In this document: positions 26,149-33,567 of the stretch, one piece after another
Position numbering within the stretch: position 1 is the stretch's first letter
Layout: every line of letters starts with the position of its first letter
DNA from: Gammaproteobacteria bacterium
GTDB taxonomy: Bacteria > Pseudomonadota > Gammaproteobacteria > Steroidobacterales > GCA-2729495
Assembly (NCBI GenBank): GCA_015709695.1
Contig: CP054183.1
Location: 2,902,992 to 2,966,991 of the forward strand
Direction of reading: 5' to 3'
Length of the DNA: 64,000 bases
Notes under the pieces: model-generated
What the model saw: only the letters and a program-made list of their open reading frames with translations
Told to the model about the DNA's origin: nothing
Databases searched by the model: none
Translations under genes and position numbers: made by a program

Positions 26149-27120
26149 ATGAAGGCGATCCAGATCAACCGCTGCGGTGGCCCGGAAGTGCTCGAGTACG
26201 TGGATGTGCCGGAGCCGGTGGCCGCGCCAGGCCAGGCCGTGGTGCGCCAGACGGCGATCGGCCTCAACTTCATCGACACCTACCATCGCTCGGGACTCTA
26301 TCCGCTGGCGTTTCCCGCCGGCCTCGGCATGGAGGCCGCGGGTGTGGTCGAAGCAGTGGGGCCGGGCGTGGCCAGCTGCGCACCGGGCGACCGCGTCGCC
26401 TACTGCACCCCGCCGCCCGGAGCCTATGCCGCAAAGCGCGCCATGGCCGCCGACCGGCTGGTGAAACTGCCTGCCGGCGTGGACGACCGCATGGCCGCAG
26501 CCGCGATGCTCAAGGGCCTGACGGCCTGGTATCTCCTGCGGCGAAGCTATCCGGTACGCAGCGGGGACACGGTGCTGGCATACGCGGCGGCCGGCGGCGT
26601 CGGCCTGATCCTCGGCCAGTGGGCGCGCAGCCTCGGCGTGCGCGCCATCGGCGTCGCCGGTACGCCGGAGAAGGCGGAACTGGCCAGGGCGCATGGCTAC
26701 GCGGAGGTGATCCTCGCCGACGCGCCGGATTTCGTCGCCAGGGTGCGCGGGCTGACGGGGGGTGCGGGGGTTGCGGCGGTCTACGATTCGGTCGGCAAGG
26801 CCAGCTTCACGCAGTCGCTGGATTGCCTGCGCAAGCACGGCGTCATGGTCAGCTACGGCAATGCCTCCGGGCCCGTTGAGCCGTTCACGCCGCTGGAACT
26901 TGCGCGTCGCGGTTCGTTGTACCTGACGCGGCCCTCGCTGTTCGACTTCATCGCCGAGCGCGCCGAACTGGAGGCGGGCACGGCGGAGCTGTTCGCGCTG
27001 ATCACCGGCGGCGGGCTGAAGCTGCACATCGGCCAGACCTACCCGCTGGCCGATGTGGCGCGCGCCCACCGCGACCTCGAGGCGCGCCGCACCACCGGCT
27101 CGACGCTGTTGCTGCCGTAA
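26149..27120 (+). CDS. qor: NADPH:quinone oxidoreductase
   Basis: A 323-residue zinc-free medium-chain dehydrogenase of the quinone reductase group. Its N-terminal GroES-like domain includes GLNFIDTYHRSGLYP and GMEAAGVVEAVGPGV, and the nucleotide domain has AAAGGVGLILGQWA. KGLTAWYLL and the late GSTLLLP are also typical. It catalyses NADPH-dependent reduction of quinones. It is divergent from the FAD reductase. Confidence 0.94.
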   Translation: MKAIQINRCGGPEVLEYVDVPEPVAAPGQAVVRQTAIGLNFIDTYHRSGLYPLAFPAGLGMEAAGVVEAVGPGVASCAPGDRVAYCTPPPGAYAAKRAMAADRLVKLPAGVDDRMAAAAMLKGLTAWYLLRRSYPVRSGDTVLAYAAAGGVGLILGQWARSLGVRAIGVAGTPEKAELARAHGYAEVILADAPDFVARVRGLTGGAGVAAVYDSVGKASFTQSLDCLRKHGVMVSYGNASGPVEPFTPLELARRGSLYLTRPSLFDFIAERAELEAGTAELFALITGGGLKLHIGQTYPLADVARAHRDLEARRTTGSTLLLP

Positions 27121-27131
27121 CCGCTGGCGGT

Positions 27132-29492
27132 TCAGGGCCCGACGGGCCAGAACAGCCGCAGCAGCACCATGACCGCCAGCAGTACCACCAGCGTGAGCGG
27201 CAGGCCGAGGCGCAGGTAGTCGCTGAACCGGTAGCCGCCAGGGCCCATCACCAGCAGGTTGGCCGGATGGGCAATGGGCGTGGCGAACGCCGATGACGCC
27301 GCCATGGCCAGGCCCATCAGCGCGGTCTGCGGCGCGATGCCGAGTTCGCGCGATGCGGTGATGCAGATGGGCGCCATCAGCACCACCAGCGCCGGGGTCG
27401 GGATCACCAGCGTGGCGGCCGCGGTGATGACGTAGAGGCCGAGGATGATGGGCCACGGCCCCAGGCCGGCGAGCAGCGCCATGAGGTGCACGGCCAGATA
27501 CTGCGCCGTGCCGGTGTGCACCATGGCCACGCCGAGTGGCAGGGTGCCGGCGATGACGAACACCGCGTGCCAGTCGATGGAGCGGTAGGCCTGTTCCATG
27601 GTCAGGCAGCGCGACAGCACCATGAGGGCCGCGCCGAGTACCGCGGCAATGCCGATCGACAGCCAGCCGAGGATCACGCTGCCCACCACGCCGAGCATGA
27701 TCAGTGCCGCCGCCGGGGCGCGGCGGCTGTCGGTCACCGCCAGCCTCACCGGCGTCAGCACCAGGAAGTCCGGGTTGTCGCTGAGGAGCGCGAGCTTCTG
27801 TCGCGGTCCGACCAGCAGCAGCGCGTCACCGAACTGCAGCGTGACCTTCTCGAGGTCGCTGCGCCGGGCCTTCCCGGAGCGCCAGACCGCCACCAGCTCC
27901 AGGCCATAGCGGTCGTGGAAGTTCACCTCGGCCGTGGTCTTGCCGGCCAGCGGTGATTGCGGCGCCAGCGTCGCTTCCAGTGTCGCCAGCCGGTCGGACT
28001 CGAAGACATCGAGATTCGGCGAAATGCGTTCGCCGATCTTCAGTTCCTGCAGGCCGCGCAGCACATCGAGGTCCTCGGGGCGGCCCTGGATCAGCAGCAG
28101 GTCGCCGCCGAGGATCACTTCCCCGGGTGGCGGCATGATGTGCAGCACGCCCTCGCGAAAGGTCGCCAGCAGGCGGAAGTCGAAGGCATCGCCGAGCCGG
28201 CTGCGACCCAGCGTCGCGCCGCCCAGGCGTGAGTCCCGCGGCACCCGCACCACGAACAGCCGCTCCTGCAGCCGGTAGGTATCGCGCAGGTCGGCCTCGG
28301 TGATGTCGCGGATGTCGGCAAATTCCCGGGTCGCCGCCAGCGCCGCCAGCGCCGCCGGGTCACCCTGCAGCAGCAGCTGGTCGCCGGCGCGCAGCGGGAC
28401 GGAAGCGAGCTTGACCCGCCGCACCAGGTCTCGGCGCCGCACCGCGAGCACGTTGACGTTGAAGCGACGGCGAAACTCGGCATGGTGGAGCAGGTCTTTC
28501 GCCAGCGCGGAGTTCTCCGCCACGGTTGCCTCGGCCAGGTGGACCTGCTCCGACATCAGGCCCTGCAGCACCGGCGCCTCGCGCTCGATCACCAGTTCGC
28601 TCCAGTGCCGAAGTTCCTCGAAGCGTTCCGGACGGCCCTGCAGCAGCAGACGGTCACCCCCCTGGAGCACCGTGGTGCGCGAGGGCAGCGCCTCGACCCG
28701 GTTGCGCCGTTCCAGGGCGATGACGATCATCCCGGCGGCCGATGCCAGCCGGCTGTCCGCCAGCGTCTTGCCGACCAGGACCGAGCCCTCGGGCACGTGC
28801 ATCATGAAGCTGCGGTCCTGCAGCCCGTACTGCGCCCGCAGGTTGCGCTGGCTGCGCTGCTGCGCTTCCAGGCCCGGATCCTGCCGTGGCAGCAGCCGGC
28901 GACCGGCCAGTGCCACGAAGACCGTGCCCGCCAGCAGCGCGCCGATGCCCACCGGCGCGAAGTCGAACATGGAGAAGGGCACCACGCCGGCCGCGGTCAT
29001 GGCGCTGCCGATCAGCAGGTTGGCGGGTGTGCCGATGAGCGTGGTGGTGCCGCCCAGCAGGGCGGCGAAGGACAGCGGCATGAGCAGGCGGGAGGCCGGC
29101 ACCTCGGAGCGCCGGGCGATATCCACCGCCACCGGCAGCATGAGCGCGGCGACGCCGACGTTCGGCATGAAGGCGGAGAGTGCACCGCCGGCCAGCATGA
29201 GCGCCCCGACTACCGCCGGCTCGCTGTGCCCGGCAATCTGCAGCAGGCGACGGCTGACGATCTGCGCGCTGCCGCTGCGGGCCAGTCCCTCGCTGAGGAT
29301 GAACATGGCCCAGACCGTGACCACGGCCTCGTCGCTGAAGCCGGCGAGGGCCTCGGGCGGGGAGACGATGCCGGTGATCGCCAGCGCGCACATGACCAGC
29401 AGCGCCACGAGGTCCATGCGCAGCACCTCGGTGACGAAGCAGACCACCGAGACGATGAGGATGGCGAGGCAGAGGGCGATGTCCTGAGTCAA
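27132..29492 (-). CDS. SLC13-type anion permease with four RCK_C domains
   Basis: A 786-residue inner-membrane transporter. The N-terminal half and last 230 residues carry the transmembrane helices of the divalent anion:sodium symporter family (FMPNVGVAALMLPVA, GTTTLIGTPANLLIG, and late AFATPIAHPANLLVMGPGGY). The cytosolic insert contains four successive TrkA-C/RCK_C-like modules, seen as repeated LLLQG/LLLIQG/LLLVG strand ends; two is the more common number in this family. The TTG at 29492 is the most plausible start; another TTG is at 29510. The substrate may be sulfate, a dicarboxylate or another anion. Confidence 0.88.
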   Translation of the reverse strand: MTQDIALCLAILIVSVVCFVTEVLRMDLVALLVMCALAITGIVSPPEALAGFSDEAVVTVWAMFILSEGLARSGSAQIVSRRLLQIAGHSEPAVVGALMLAGGALSAFMPNVGVAALMLPVAVDIARRSEVPASRLLMPLSFAALLGGTTTLIGTPANLLIGSAMTAAGVVPFSMFDFAPVGIGALLAGTVFVALAGRRLLPRQDPGLEAQQRSQRNLRAQYGLQDRSFMMHVPEGSVLVGKTLADSRLASAAGMIVIALERRNRVEALPSRTTVLQGGDRLLLQGRPERFEELRHWSELVIEREAPVLQGLMSEQVHLAEATVAENSALAKDLLHHAEFRRRFNVNVLAVRRRDLVRRVKLASVPLRAGDQLLLQGDPAALAALAATREFADIRDITEADLRDTYRLQERLFVVRVPRDSRLGGATLGRSRLGDAFDFRLLATFREGVLHIMPPPGEVILGGDLLLIQGRPEDLDVLRGLQELKIGERISPNLDVFESDRLATLEATLAPQSPLAGKTTAEVNFHDRYGLELVAVWRSGKARRSDLEKVTLQFGDALLLVGPRQKLALLSDNPDFLVLTPVRLAVTDSRRAPAAALIMLGVVGSVILGWLSIGIAAVLGAALMVLSRCLTMEQAYRSIDWHAVFVIAGTLPLGVAMVHTGTAQYLAVHLMALLAGLGPWPIILGLYVITAAATLVIPTPALVVLMAPICITASRELGIAPQTALMGLAMAASSAFATPIAHPANLLVMGPGGYRFSDYLRLGLPLTLVVLLAVMVLLRLFWPVGP

Positions 29493-29592
29493 GCATGGAC
29501 CATACTGCAAGCGGTCGGGTGCGGGAAGCCGGGCCGCTGCCAGGTCATGGCAGGCCCTGCGGCCGCGAATGCCGATGGTTCATACTCGACGC

Positions 29593-30156
29593 ATGGCGAA
29601 CCGGCACCGCGTTCAGGATCCCGGGATGGCGGCGCGATACCGGCGCATCCATGCCGTCGTGGCAGCCATTCCCGCGGGCGCGGTCGCCAGCTATGGGCAG
29701 GTGGCCTTGCGGGCCGGCCTGCCACGCGGCGCGCGCCAGGTGGGCCGGGCGCTCGCGCAATGCCCGGCGCAGCTACCCTGGCACCGGGTGGTGAACGCCG
29801 CCGGCCGCATCGCCCTGCCGCCGGCTTCGGCCGGCTTCAGGGAGCAGGTGCGCCGGCTGCGTGCCGAGGGCATCGAGGTGCGTGACGGCCGCGTCCCCCG
29901 CCGTCTCCTCGATGGAGGCATCCAGCTCGATGCGCTGCTGTGGGGGCCAGCGGCACACGGGGAGGCAGGCAATGATGAACATGGCATGGGGAATCCTCCT
30001 GGCCGCGACGCTGGTGCTGGCGGCCTGCGGCGGGCCGTCGGCGGACCAGGACGCAACGCCCGCCGCCAGAGAAGCGCCGGCGGAGAACCGGCAACTGCTG
30101 GACGCGGTGCAGGCCCCGCTCGAGCGCGCGAAGTCCGTCGAGCAGATCGAAGCTGA
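29593..30156 (+). CDS. atl: Alkyltransferase-like (Atl) protein with run-on C-terminus
   Basis: MGMT-family DNA-binding protein that recognises O6-alkylguanine but cannot transfer the alkyl group: the active-site motif reads PWHRVV in place of PCHRVV. Preceding motifs IPAGAVASYGQVA and RGARQVGRAL fit the family. Atl proteins are about 100-130 residues and end near the LDALLWGP seen here; this frame continues about 70 residues more, across the start of the downstream lipoprotein gene (185-bp overlap). The extension has no recognisable content and probably follows loss of the original stop. The start is uncertain: 29593 or 29626. Confidence 0.8.
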   Translation: MANRHRVQDPGMAARYRRIHAVVAAIPAGAVASYGQVALRAGLPRGARQVGRALAQCPAQLPWHRVVNAAGRIALPPASAGFREQVRRLRAEGIEVRDGRVPRRLLDGGIQLDALLWGPAAHGEAGNDEHGMGNPPGRDAGAGGLRRAVGGPGRNARRQRSAGGEPATAGRGAGPARAREVRRADRS

Positions 30157-30202
30157 GCAGAAGCGCGCGATGGACGCGCAGATCGACGAGCAGGGCCGCT
30201 AG
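29972..30202 (+). CDS. Small lipoprotein
   Basis: A 76-residue predicted lipoprotein: signal peptide with lipobox LAAC (cysteine about residue 19), then a charged, helical, Gln/Glu-rich region (SVEQIEAEQKRAMDAQ). The start has GGGGAGG 6 nt upstream, and codon third positions are almost all G/C, which supports real coding although the first 185 bp overlap the run-on end of the Atl frame. Its stop overlaps the glk stop by 4 bp (convergent). Confidence 0.72.
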   Translation: MMNMAWGILLAATLVLAACGGPSADQDATPAAREAPAENRQLLDAVQAPLERAKSVEQIEAEQKRAMDAQIDEQGR

Positions 30203-31143
30203 CCGGCCGGCTTGGGGCGCGCATCCCTGGCGAGGGCGACAAGGCCCTTGAGCGCGGGATAGGGGTCGACGATCACCCAGGCGGGGATGGCCCGCAGGTA
30301 ATCGCGGTAGCGACCCTTGGCCTCGAAGCGCTCGCGGAACGGCGAGCGCAGGAAGGCGTCGAGGTAGCGGGGCACGATGCCGCCGCCGATGTAGACGCCG
30401 CCGAAGGCACCCAGCGTGAGCGCGACGTTGGCCGCCATGCCGCCGAGCAGGCCGAAGAACATCGACAGCGTCTCGGCGGCATCGCGTTCGCCGGCGGCGA
30501 AGCGCGCGCCGATCGCCTCCGGCGTCAGCGGTGTCCCGCCGTGCAGGGTTTCGTGCAGGAACGCCAGGCCATGGCCGGACAGCAGGCGCTCGGCCGAGCA
30601 ATGCCCGTAGCGCTGGCGAGCGGCGCGCAGGATGACTTCCTCCCGGTCGTCGGCGGCGCCCAGCGTGGCATGACCGCCTTCGCCCGGAAGCGTGAGCCAG
30701 CCACTGCCGATGGGCAGCAGGCCGGCCACGCCGAGGCCGGTGCCCGGACCGATGGCGATGCGTGGGGCCGTCGCCACGGCCGTGCCGCCGCCTGCGGCGA
30801 CCAGATCTGCGGCGCCGAGTTCGGGCAGCGAGCGGGCCAGGGCGGAGAAGTCATTGGCGACCAGCAGCTCGTCCAGGACCAGCGCCTGGCGCAGCCCGGC
30901 GCGCGAAAAGTGCCAGTCGATGTTCGACATGCGCACCTCGTCACCGCGGATCGGGGCGGCCACCGACAGGGCACCGGCCCGCGGCCGCTCTGCCGCAGGC
31001 TGGGTAGCGAGATAGTGCCCGAGGAGGCTGCCCAGATCCGGGAAGCCGGCATTGCGGAATGCCGTGACCGGGCCGATGCCCGCGCCGGATGCCAGCGCGA
31101 CGCGGGTGTTGGTGCCACCGATATCCGCCACCAGCAGGGACAT
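30199..31143 (-). CDS. glk: Glucokinase
   Basis: A 314-residue ROK-independent glucokinase (E. coli Glk type), phosphorylating glucose with ATP. LVADIGGTNTRVAL (phosphate-binding), MSNIDWHFS, LLVANDFSALARSLP with the catalytic Asp, IGPGTGLGVAGLLP, and GGVYIGGGIVPRYLDAF are all present. The upstream region holds a terminator and a putative small RNA on the same strand, so glk expression may depend on its own promoter or on read-through. Confidence 0.95.
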   Translation of the reverse strand: MSLLVADIGGTNTRVALASGAGIGPVTAFRNAGFPDLGSLLGHYLATQPAAERPRAGALSVAAPIRGDEVRMSNIDWHFSRAGLRQALVLDELLVANDFSALARSLPELGAADLVAAGGGTAVATAPRIAIGPGTGLGVAGLLPIGSGWLTLPGEGGHATLGAADDREEVILRAARQRYGHCSAERLLSGHGLAFLHETLHGGTPLTPEAIGARFAAGERDAAETLSMFFGLLGGMAANVALTLGAFGGVYIGGGIVPRYLDAFLRSPFRERFEAKGRYRDYLRAIPAWVIVDPYPALKGLVALARDARPKPAG

Positions 31144-31177
31144 GCCGACAGTCTACGCAGCGGGCTTTCCGCGAGGC

Positions 31178-31203
31178 AAAAAAAACCGCCCCGTGGGGGG
31201 CGG
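31178..31203 (-). terminator. Rho-independent terminator of the putative small RNA
   Basis: On the minus strand a 7-bp stem CCGCCCC/GGGGCGG is followed directly by eight T. It lies 35 bp upstream of the glk start and in the same direction, so it must end a transcript that begins further upstream. Confidence 0.92.
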
Positions 31204-31350
31204 TAGGGATGGGCGCGGAAATTGTCGGTCTTGTTCTTCTTCTTGTTGTGCGGCCTGTTTCTTCTTGTTCTTGTCAGGCCTCGGGTTGTGCGTTGTGTTG
31301 TCTGCGTTGCGTTGGGGTTGTGTGCGAGAGCAATGGCTGTCTTGCGTCTC
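31178..31350 (-). ncRNA. Putative sigma-54-dependent Hfq/Crc-type small RNA
   Basis: A predicted minus-strand transcript of about 173 nt between a -24/-12 promoter and a strong terminator, with no convincing reading frame. It contains A-rich repeats of the AAN type: one at 31258-31275 (AACAAGAAGAAA and neighbours) and another at 31231-31250 (AACAAGAAGAAGAACAAG). The first sits in the loop of a 6-bp stem (GGCCTG/CAGGCC, 31252-31280). Such motifs bind the distal face of Hfq and resemble the catabolite-activity motifs of CrcZ-type RNAs in Pseudomonas, which are also RpoN-dependent. Function is inferred, not shown. Confidence 0.6.
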
Positions 31351-31361
31351 GGGGATATCAA

Positions 31362-31377
31362 TGCACCCCACGTGCCA
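31362..31377 (-). promoter_or_regulatory. Sigma-54 (-24/-12) promoter for the small RNA
   Basis: On the minus strand TGGCAC-N5-GTGCA matches the RpoN consensus except for one base; the essential GG and GC pairs are 10 bp apart. Transcription should begin near 31350. Confidence 0.65.
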
Positions 31378-31386
31378 GGCATGCCG

Positions 31387-31418
31387 CCGGCGTCTCGCGA
31401 CTTGACCTAAGACGCCGG
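31387..31418. promoter_or_regulatory. Inverted repeat upstream of the -24/-12 promoter
   Basis: Perfect 9-bp arms CCGGCGTCT/AGACGCCGG separated by 14 bp, centred about 52 bp upstream of the predicted transcription start. It could be a binding site for an enhancer-binding protein. The rest of the gap to 31673 shows no gene that I can support. Confidence 0.45.
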
Positions 31419-31673
31419 TGCACGGCCGTTGTGTGAGCGGGATCACCCATTTCGGCCTCGCCGCTGCCCGCTCCGGCCTGCCGGTGCCCGGGCGATCCGG
31501 CGTGAGCCGTGGCAGTTGTCAGGACAGCCGACAGGCCGGGCCAGGCGAGGCGGCGACCGGCATCACGGATTATCCTGGAATGGCTTTCGAATCAGCAGCT
31601 TGGGCATGAAGCCCTGCTGTCAAGCTCACCGACGCTGCGGCGGTCGGCGGCACCGGGGAAGTGCCGGATTGGC

Positions 31674-31892
31674 TCAGGCGTTGAGGTCGGGAATCAGCTG
31701 GCTCTCCAGCTTGCTGATCATGTCCTTCAGCCGCAGTTTCTGCTTCTTGAGGCGGCTGACGCGCAGCTGGTCGGCGTGCGGGTTCCTGGCAAGTTCCGCG
31801 ATCGCGACGTCGAGATCGCGGTGCTGGACACGCAACTCCTTGAGGCGGACGCGGTTTTCGAAAGTGCCTGTATCGACGTTGGTGGTGCTCAT
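31674..31892 (-). CDS. DUF465 (YdcH-like) protein
   Basis: A 72-residue highly charged helical protein of the YdcH/DUF465 family: LKELRVQHRDLDVAIAEL near the N-terminus, then DQLRVSRLKKQKLRLKD and a C-terminal LESQLIPDLNA. Function is not known; family members are small coiled-coil cytoplasmic proteins. The ATG at 31892 fits the family start. It lies 84 bp upstream of cysQ on the opposite side of a gap and in the same direction as the small RNA. Confidence 0.88.
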   Translation of the reverse strand: MSTTNVDTGTFENRVRLKELRVQHRDLDVAIAELARNPHADQLRVSRLKKQKLRLKDMISKLESQLIPDLNA

Positions 31893-31976
31893 CACGCTCT
31901 TCGCCCGAGCCCCCTGATCCTGCCCCGGCACGCTTCTCGTTGTTGCTCCGTGCGCGCCGCGTTGGAGGCCCATATT

Positions 31977-32804
31977 CTAATCCAAATCCCGGCGGCCGGC
32001 GGCATGGGCCAGCAGGCTGGCGAAGGATGCTGCGGTGTCCCCGCAGGCCAGGAAATCGGGGTTCAGCACCTGCTCCCTCGTGTTGTAGCGCAGGGGATGG
32101 CCGCGGGCGTCCACGACCTGGCCGCCGGCACCCTCGACGATGGCCTGGCCGGCAGCGGTGTCCCACTCCGAGGTCGGGCCGAGGCGGGGGTAGAGATCGG
32201 CGTTGCCTTCGGCGACGAGGCAGAACTTGAGCGAGCTGCCCATGGAGAGCAGTTCGTGCGGGCCGAGCGCGGCGAGGAAGCGGGCCAGGGCATCGCCACC
32301 GTGGGATCGGCTGCCGGCGACCCGCAGGGGCTGGGCTGGCGGGCGGCGTACGCGGATGCTGCGGGGTGATCCCACGCCGTCGCCGCGCCAGGCGCCGAGA
32401 TCCGGGCCGCCCCAGTAGTCGCGGTCGAGCACCGGCACATGGATGATGCCCAGGGCCGGCTGCTGTCCCCTGACCAGCGCGATGTTCACGGTGAACTCGC
32501 CGTTGCGGCCGATGAACTCGCGGGTGCCGTCCAGCGGGTCCACCAGCCAGAACCAGGGCCACTGGCTGCGCTGCGCCAGTGGAACCGCAGCACCCTCCTC
32601 GGACCACACCGGCATGCCGGGCGTGAGCAGGCCCAGTTCGCGCACGATGAGGCTGTGGGCGGCGCGATCCGCCGCCGTGAGCGGCGTGTGGTCGGCCTTG
32701 GTTTCGACGGCGAATTCCGCCTGGTACACCTCGAGGATGCGCAGCCCGGCCTCGCGGGCGATGGCTCGCACCGGCTGCATCAGGCGACTCGGATCGGGGT
32801 TCAT
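31977..32804 (-). CDS. cysQ: 3'(2'),5'-bisphosphate nucleotidase CysQ
   Basis: A 275-residue inositol-monophosphatase-fold enzyme that removes the 3'-phosphate of PAP, recycling a by-product of sulfate assimilation. Metal-binding motifs are VWSEEG, WLVDPLDGTREFIGRNGEFTV (split here as DPLDGT with the following GEFTVNIAL), and SEWDTAAGQAIVEGAGG. The ATG at 32804 fits the domain start. It is divergent from yrfG, a neighbourhood also seen in other Gammaproteobacteria around nudE. Confidence 0.94.
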   Translation of the reverse strand: MNPDPSRLMQPVRAIAREAGLRILEVYQAEFAVETKADHTPLTAADRAAHSLIVRELGLLTPGMPVWSEEGAAVPLAQRSQWPWFWLVDPLDGTREFIGRNGEFTVNIALVRGQQPALGIIHVPVLDRDYWGGPDLGAWRGDGVGSPRSIRVRRPPAQPLRVAGSRSHGGDALARFLAALGPHELLSMGSSLKFCLVAEGNADLYPRLGPTSEWDTAAGQAIVEGAGGQVVDARGHPLRYNTREQVLNPDFLACGDTAASFASLLAHAAGRRDLD

Positions 32805-32880
32805 GCGGGTGGCCGGGTGGCAGGGCGGAATCGGGCTAGAATGAACGCATGGGCGCGCATCCGGCAGCAGAGTATAGGCC

Positions 32881-33564
32881 ATGAGCGCGGCACTCCCGGC
32901 CCGGCCTGCGGCCCGTTTCTGGCGCGAGTGCGACACCGTCCTGCTGGACATGGACGGCACGCTGCTCGATCTCTCGTTCGACAACTGGTTCTGGCGCGAA
33001 GCCGTGCCGCGTTGCCTGGCACGGGCCAGCGGCGGCCCTGCGCCGGAGGTGCGCGAGCGGTTGTTCGCGCACTTCGCCCGCAAGCAGGGCAGTCTGGACT
33101 GGTATTGCCTCGATTACTGGACCCGCGAACTCGGCCTGGACCTGCGGGCACTCAAGGAAGCCAGCAGCCATCGCATCCGCTACCTGCCCGGGGCGCGGGA
33201 GTTCCTGCAGCAGGCACGCGTGTCGGGCAAGCGGCTGGTGCTGGTCACCAATGCCCATGCCGAGACCCTGGAAGTGAAGCAAGGCGTATCGGGCCTCGGG
33301 CGGTTCTTCGAGGCATGCGTGAGCTCCCACGCCCTCGGTTCACCGAAGGAGGCCGCGGATTTCTGGCCGCGGCTCCAGGCCGTGATCGGGTTCGACCCAG
33401 CCCGTACCCTGTTCGTCGACGACAGCCTGCCGGTTCTGGATGCGGCAGCGCATTTCGGCATCGCGGGCGTCGTCGGTGTCAGCCGGCCGGACAGCCGGGC
33501 GCCAGCGCGTCCGGTCGAGCGGCACCACAGCGTCGAGGGCGTGGCGGGCCTGCTGGAGGCCTGA
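32881..33564 (+). CDS. yrfG: GMP/IMP nucleotidase YrfG (HAD family)
   Basis: A 227-residue HAD hydrolase that dephosphorylates purine nucleoside monophosphates. Motif I is VLLDMDGTLLDLSFDN, with NWFWREAVP typical of YrfG; motif II is LVTNAHAET; motif III/IV includes SPKEAADFW and TLFVDDSLPVL. It ends 3 bp from the convergent rhlB stop. Confidence 0.92.
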   Translation: MSAALPARPAARFWRECDTVLLDMDGTLLDLSFDNWFWREAVPRCLARASGGPAPEVRERLFAHFARKQGSLDWYCLDYWTRELGLDLRALKEASSHRIRYLPGAREFLQQARVSGKRLVLVTNAHAETLEVKQGVSGLGRFFEACVSSHALGSPKEAADFWPRLQAVIGFDPARTLFVDDSLPVLDAAAHFGIAGVVGVSRPDSRAPARPVERHHSVEGVAGLLEA

Positions 33565-33567
33565 TCC

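Noticed and set aside
31153-31446. Possible 97-residue protein in the small-RNA region
   Set aside because: It ends inside the terminator region, starts upstream of the promoter, has no ribosome site, and its Lys/Gln/Asn richness simply reflects AAN repeats.
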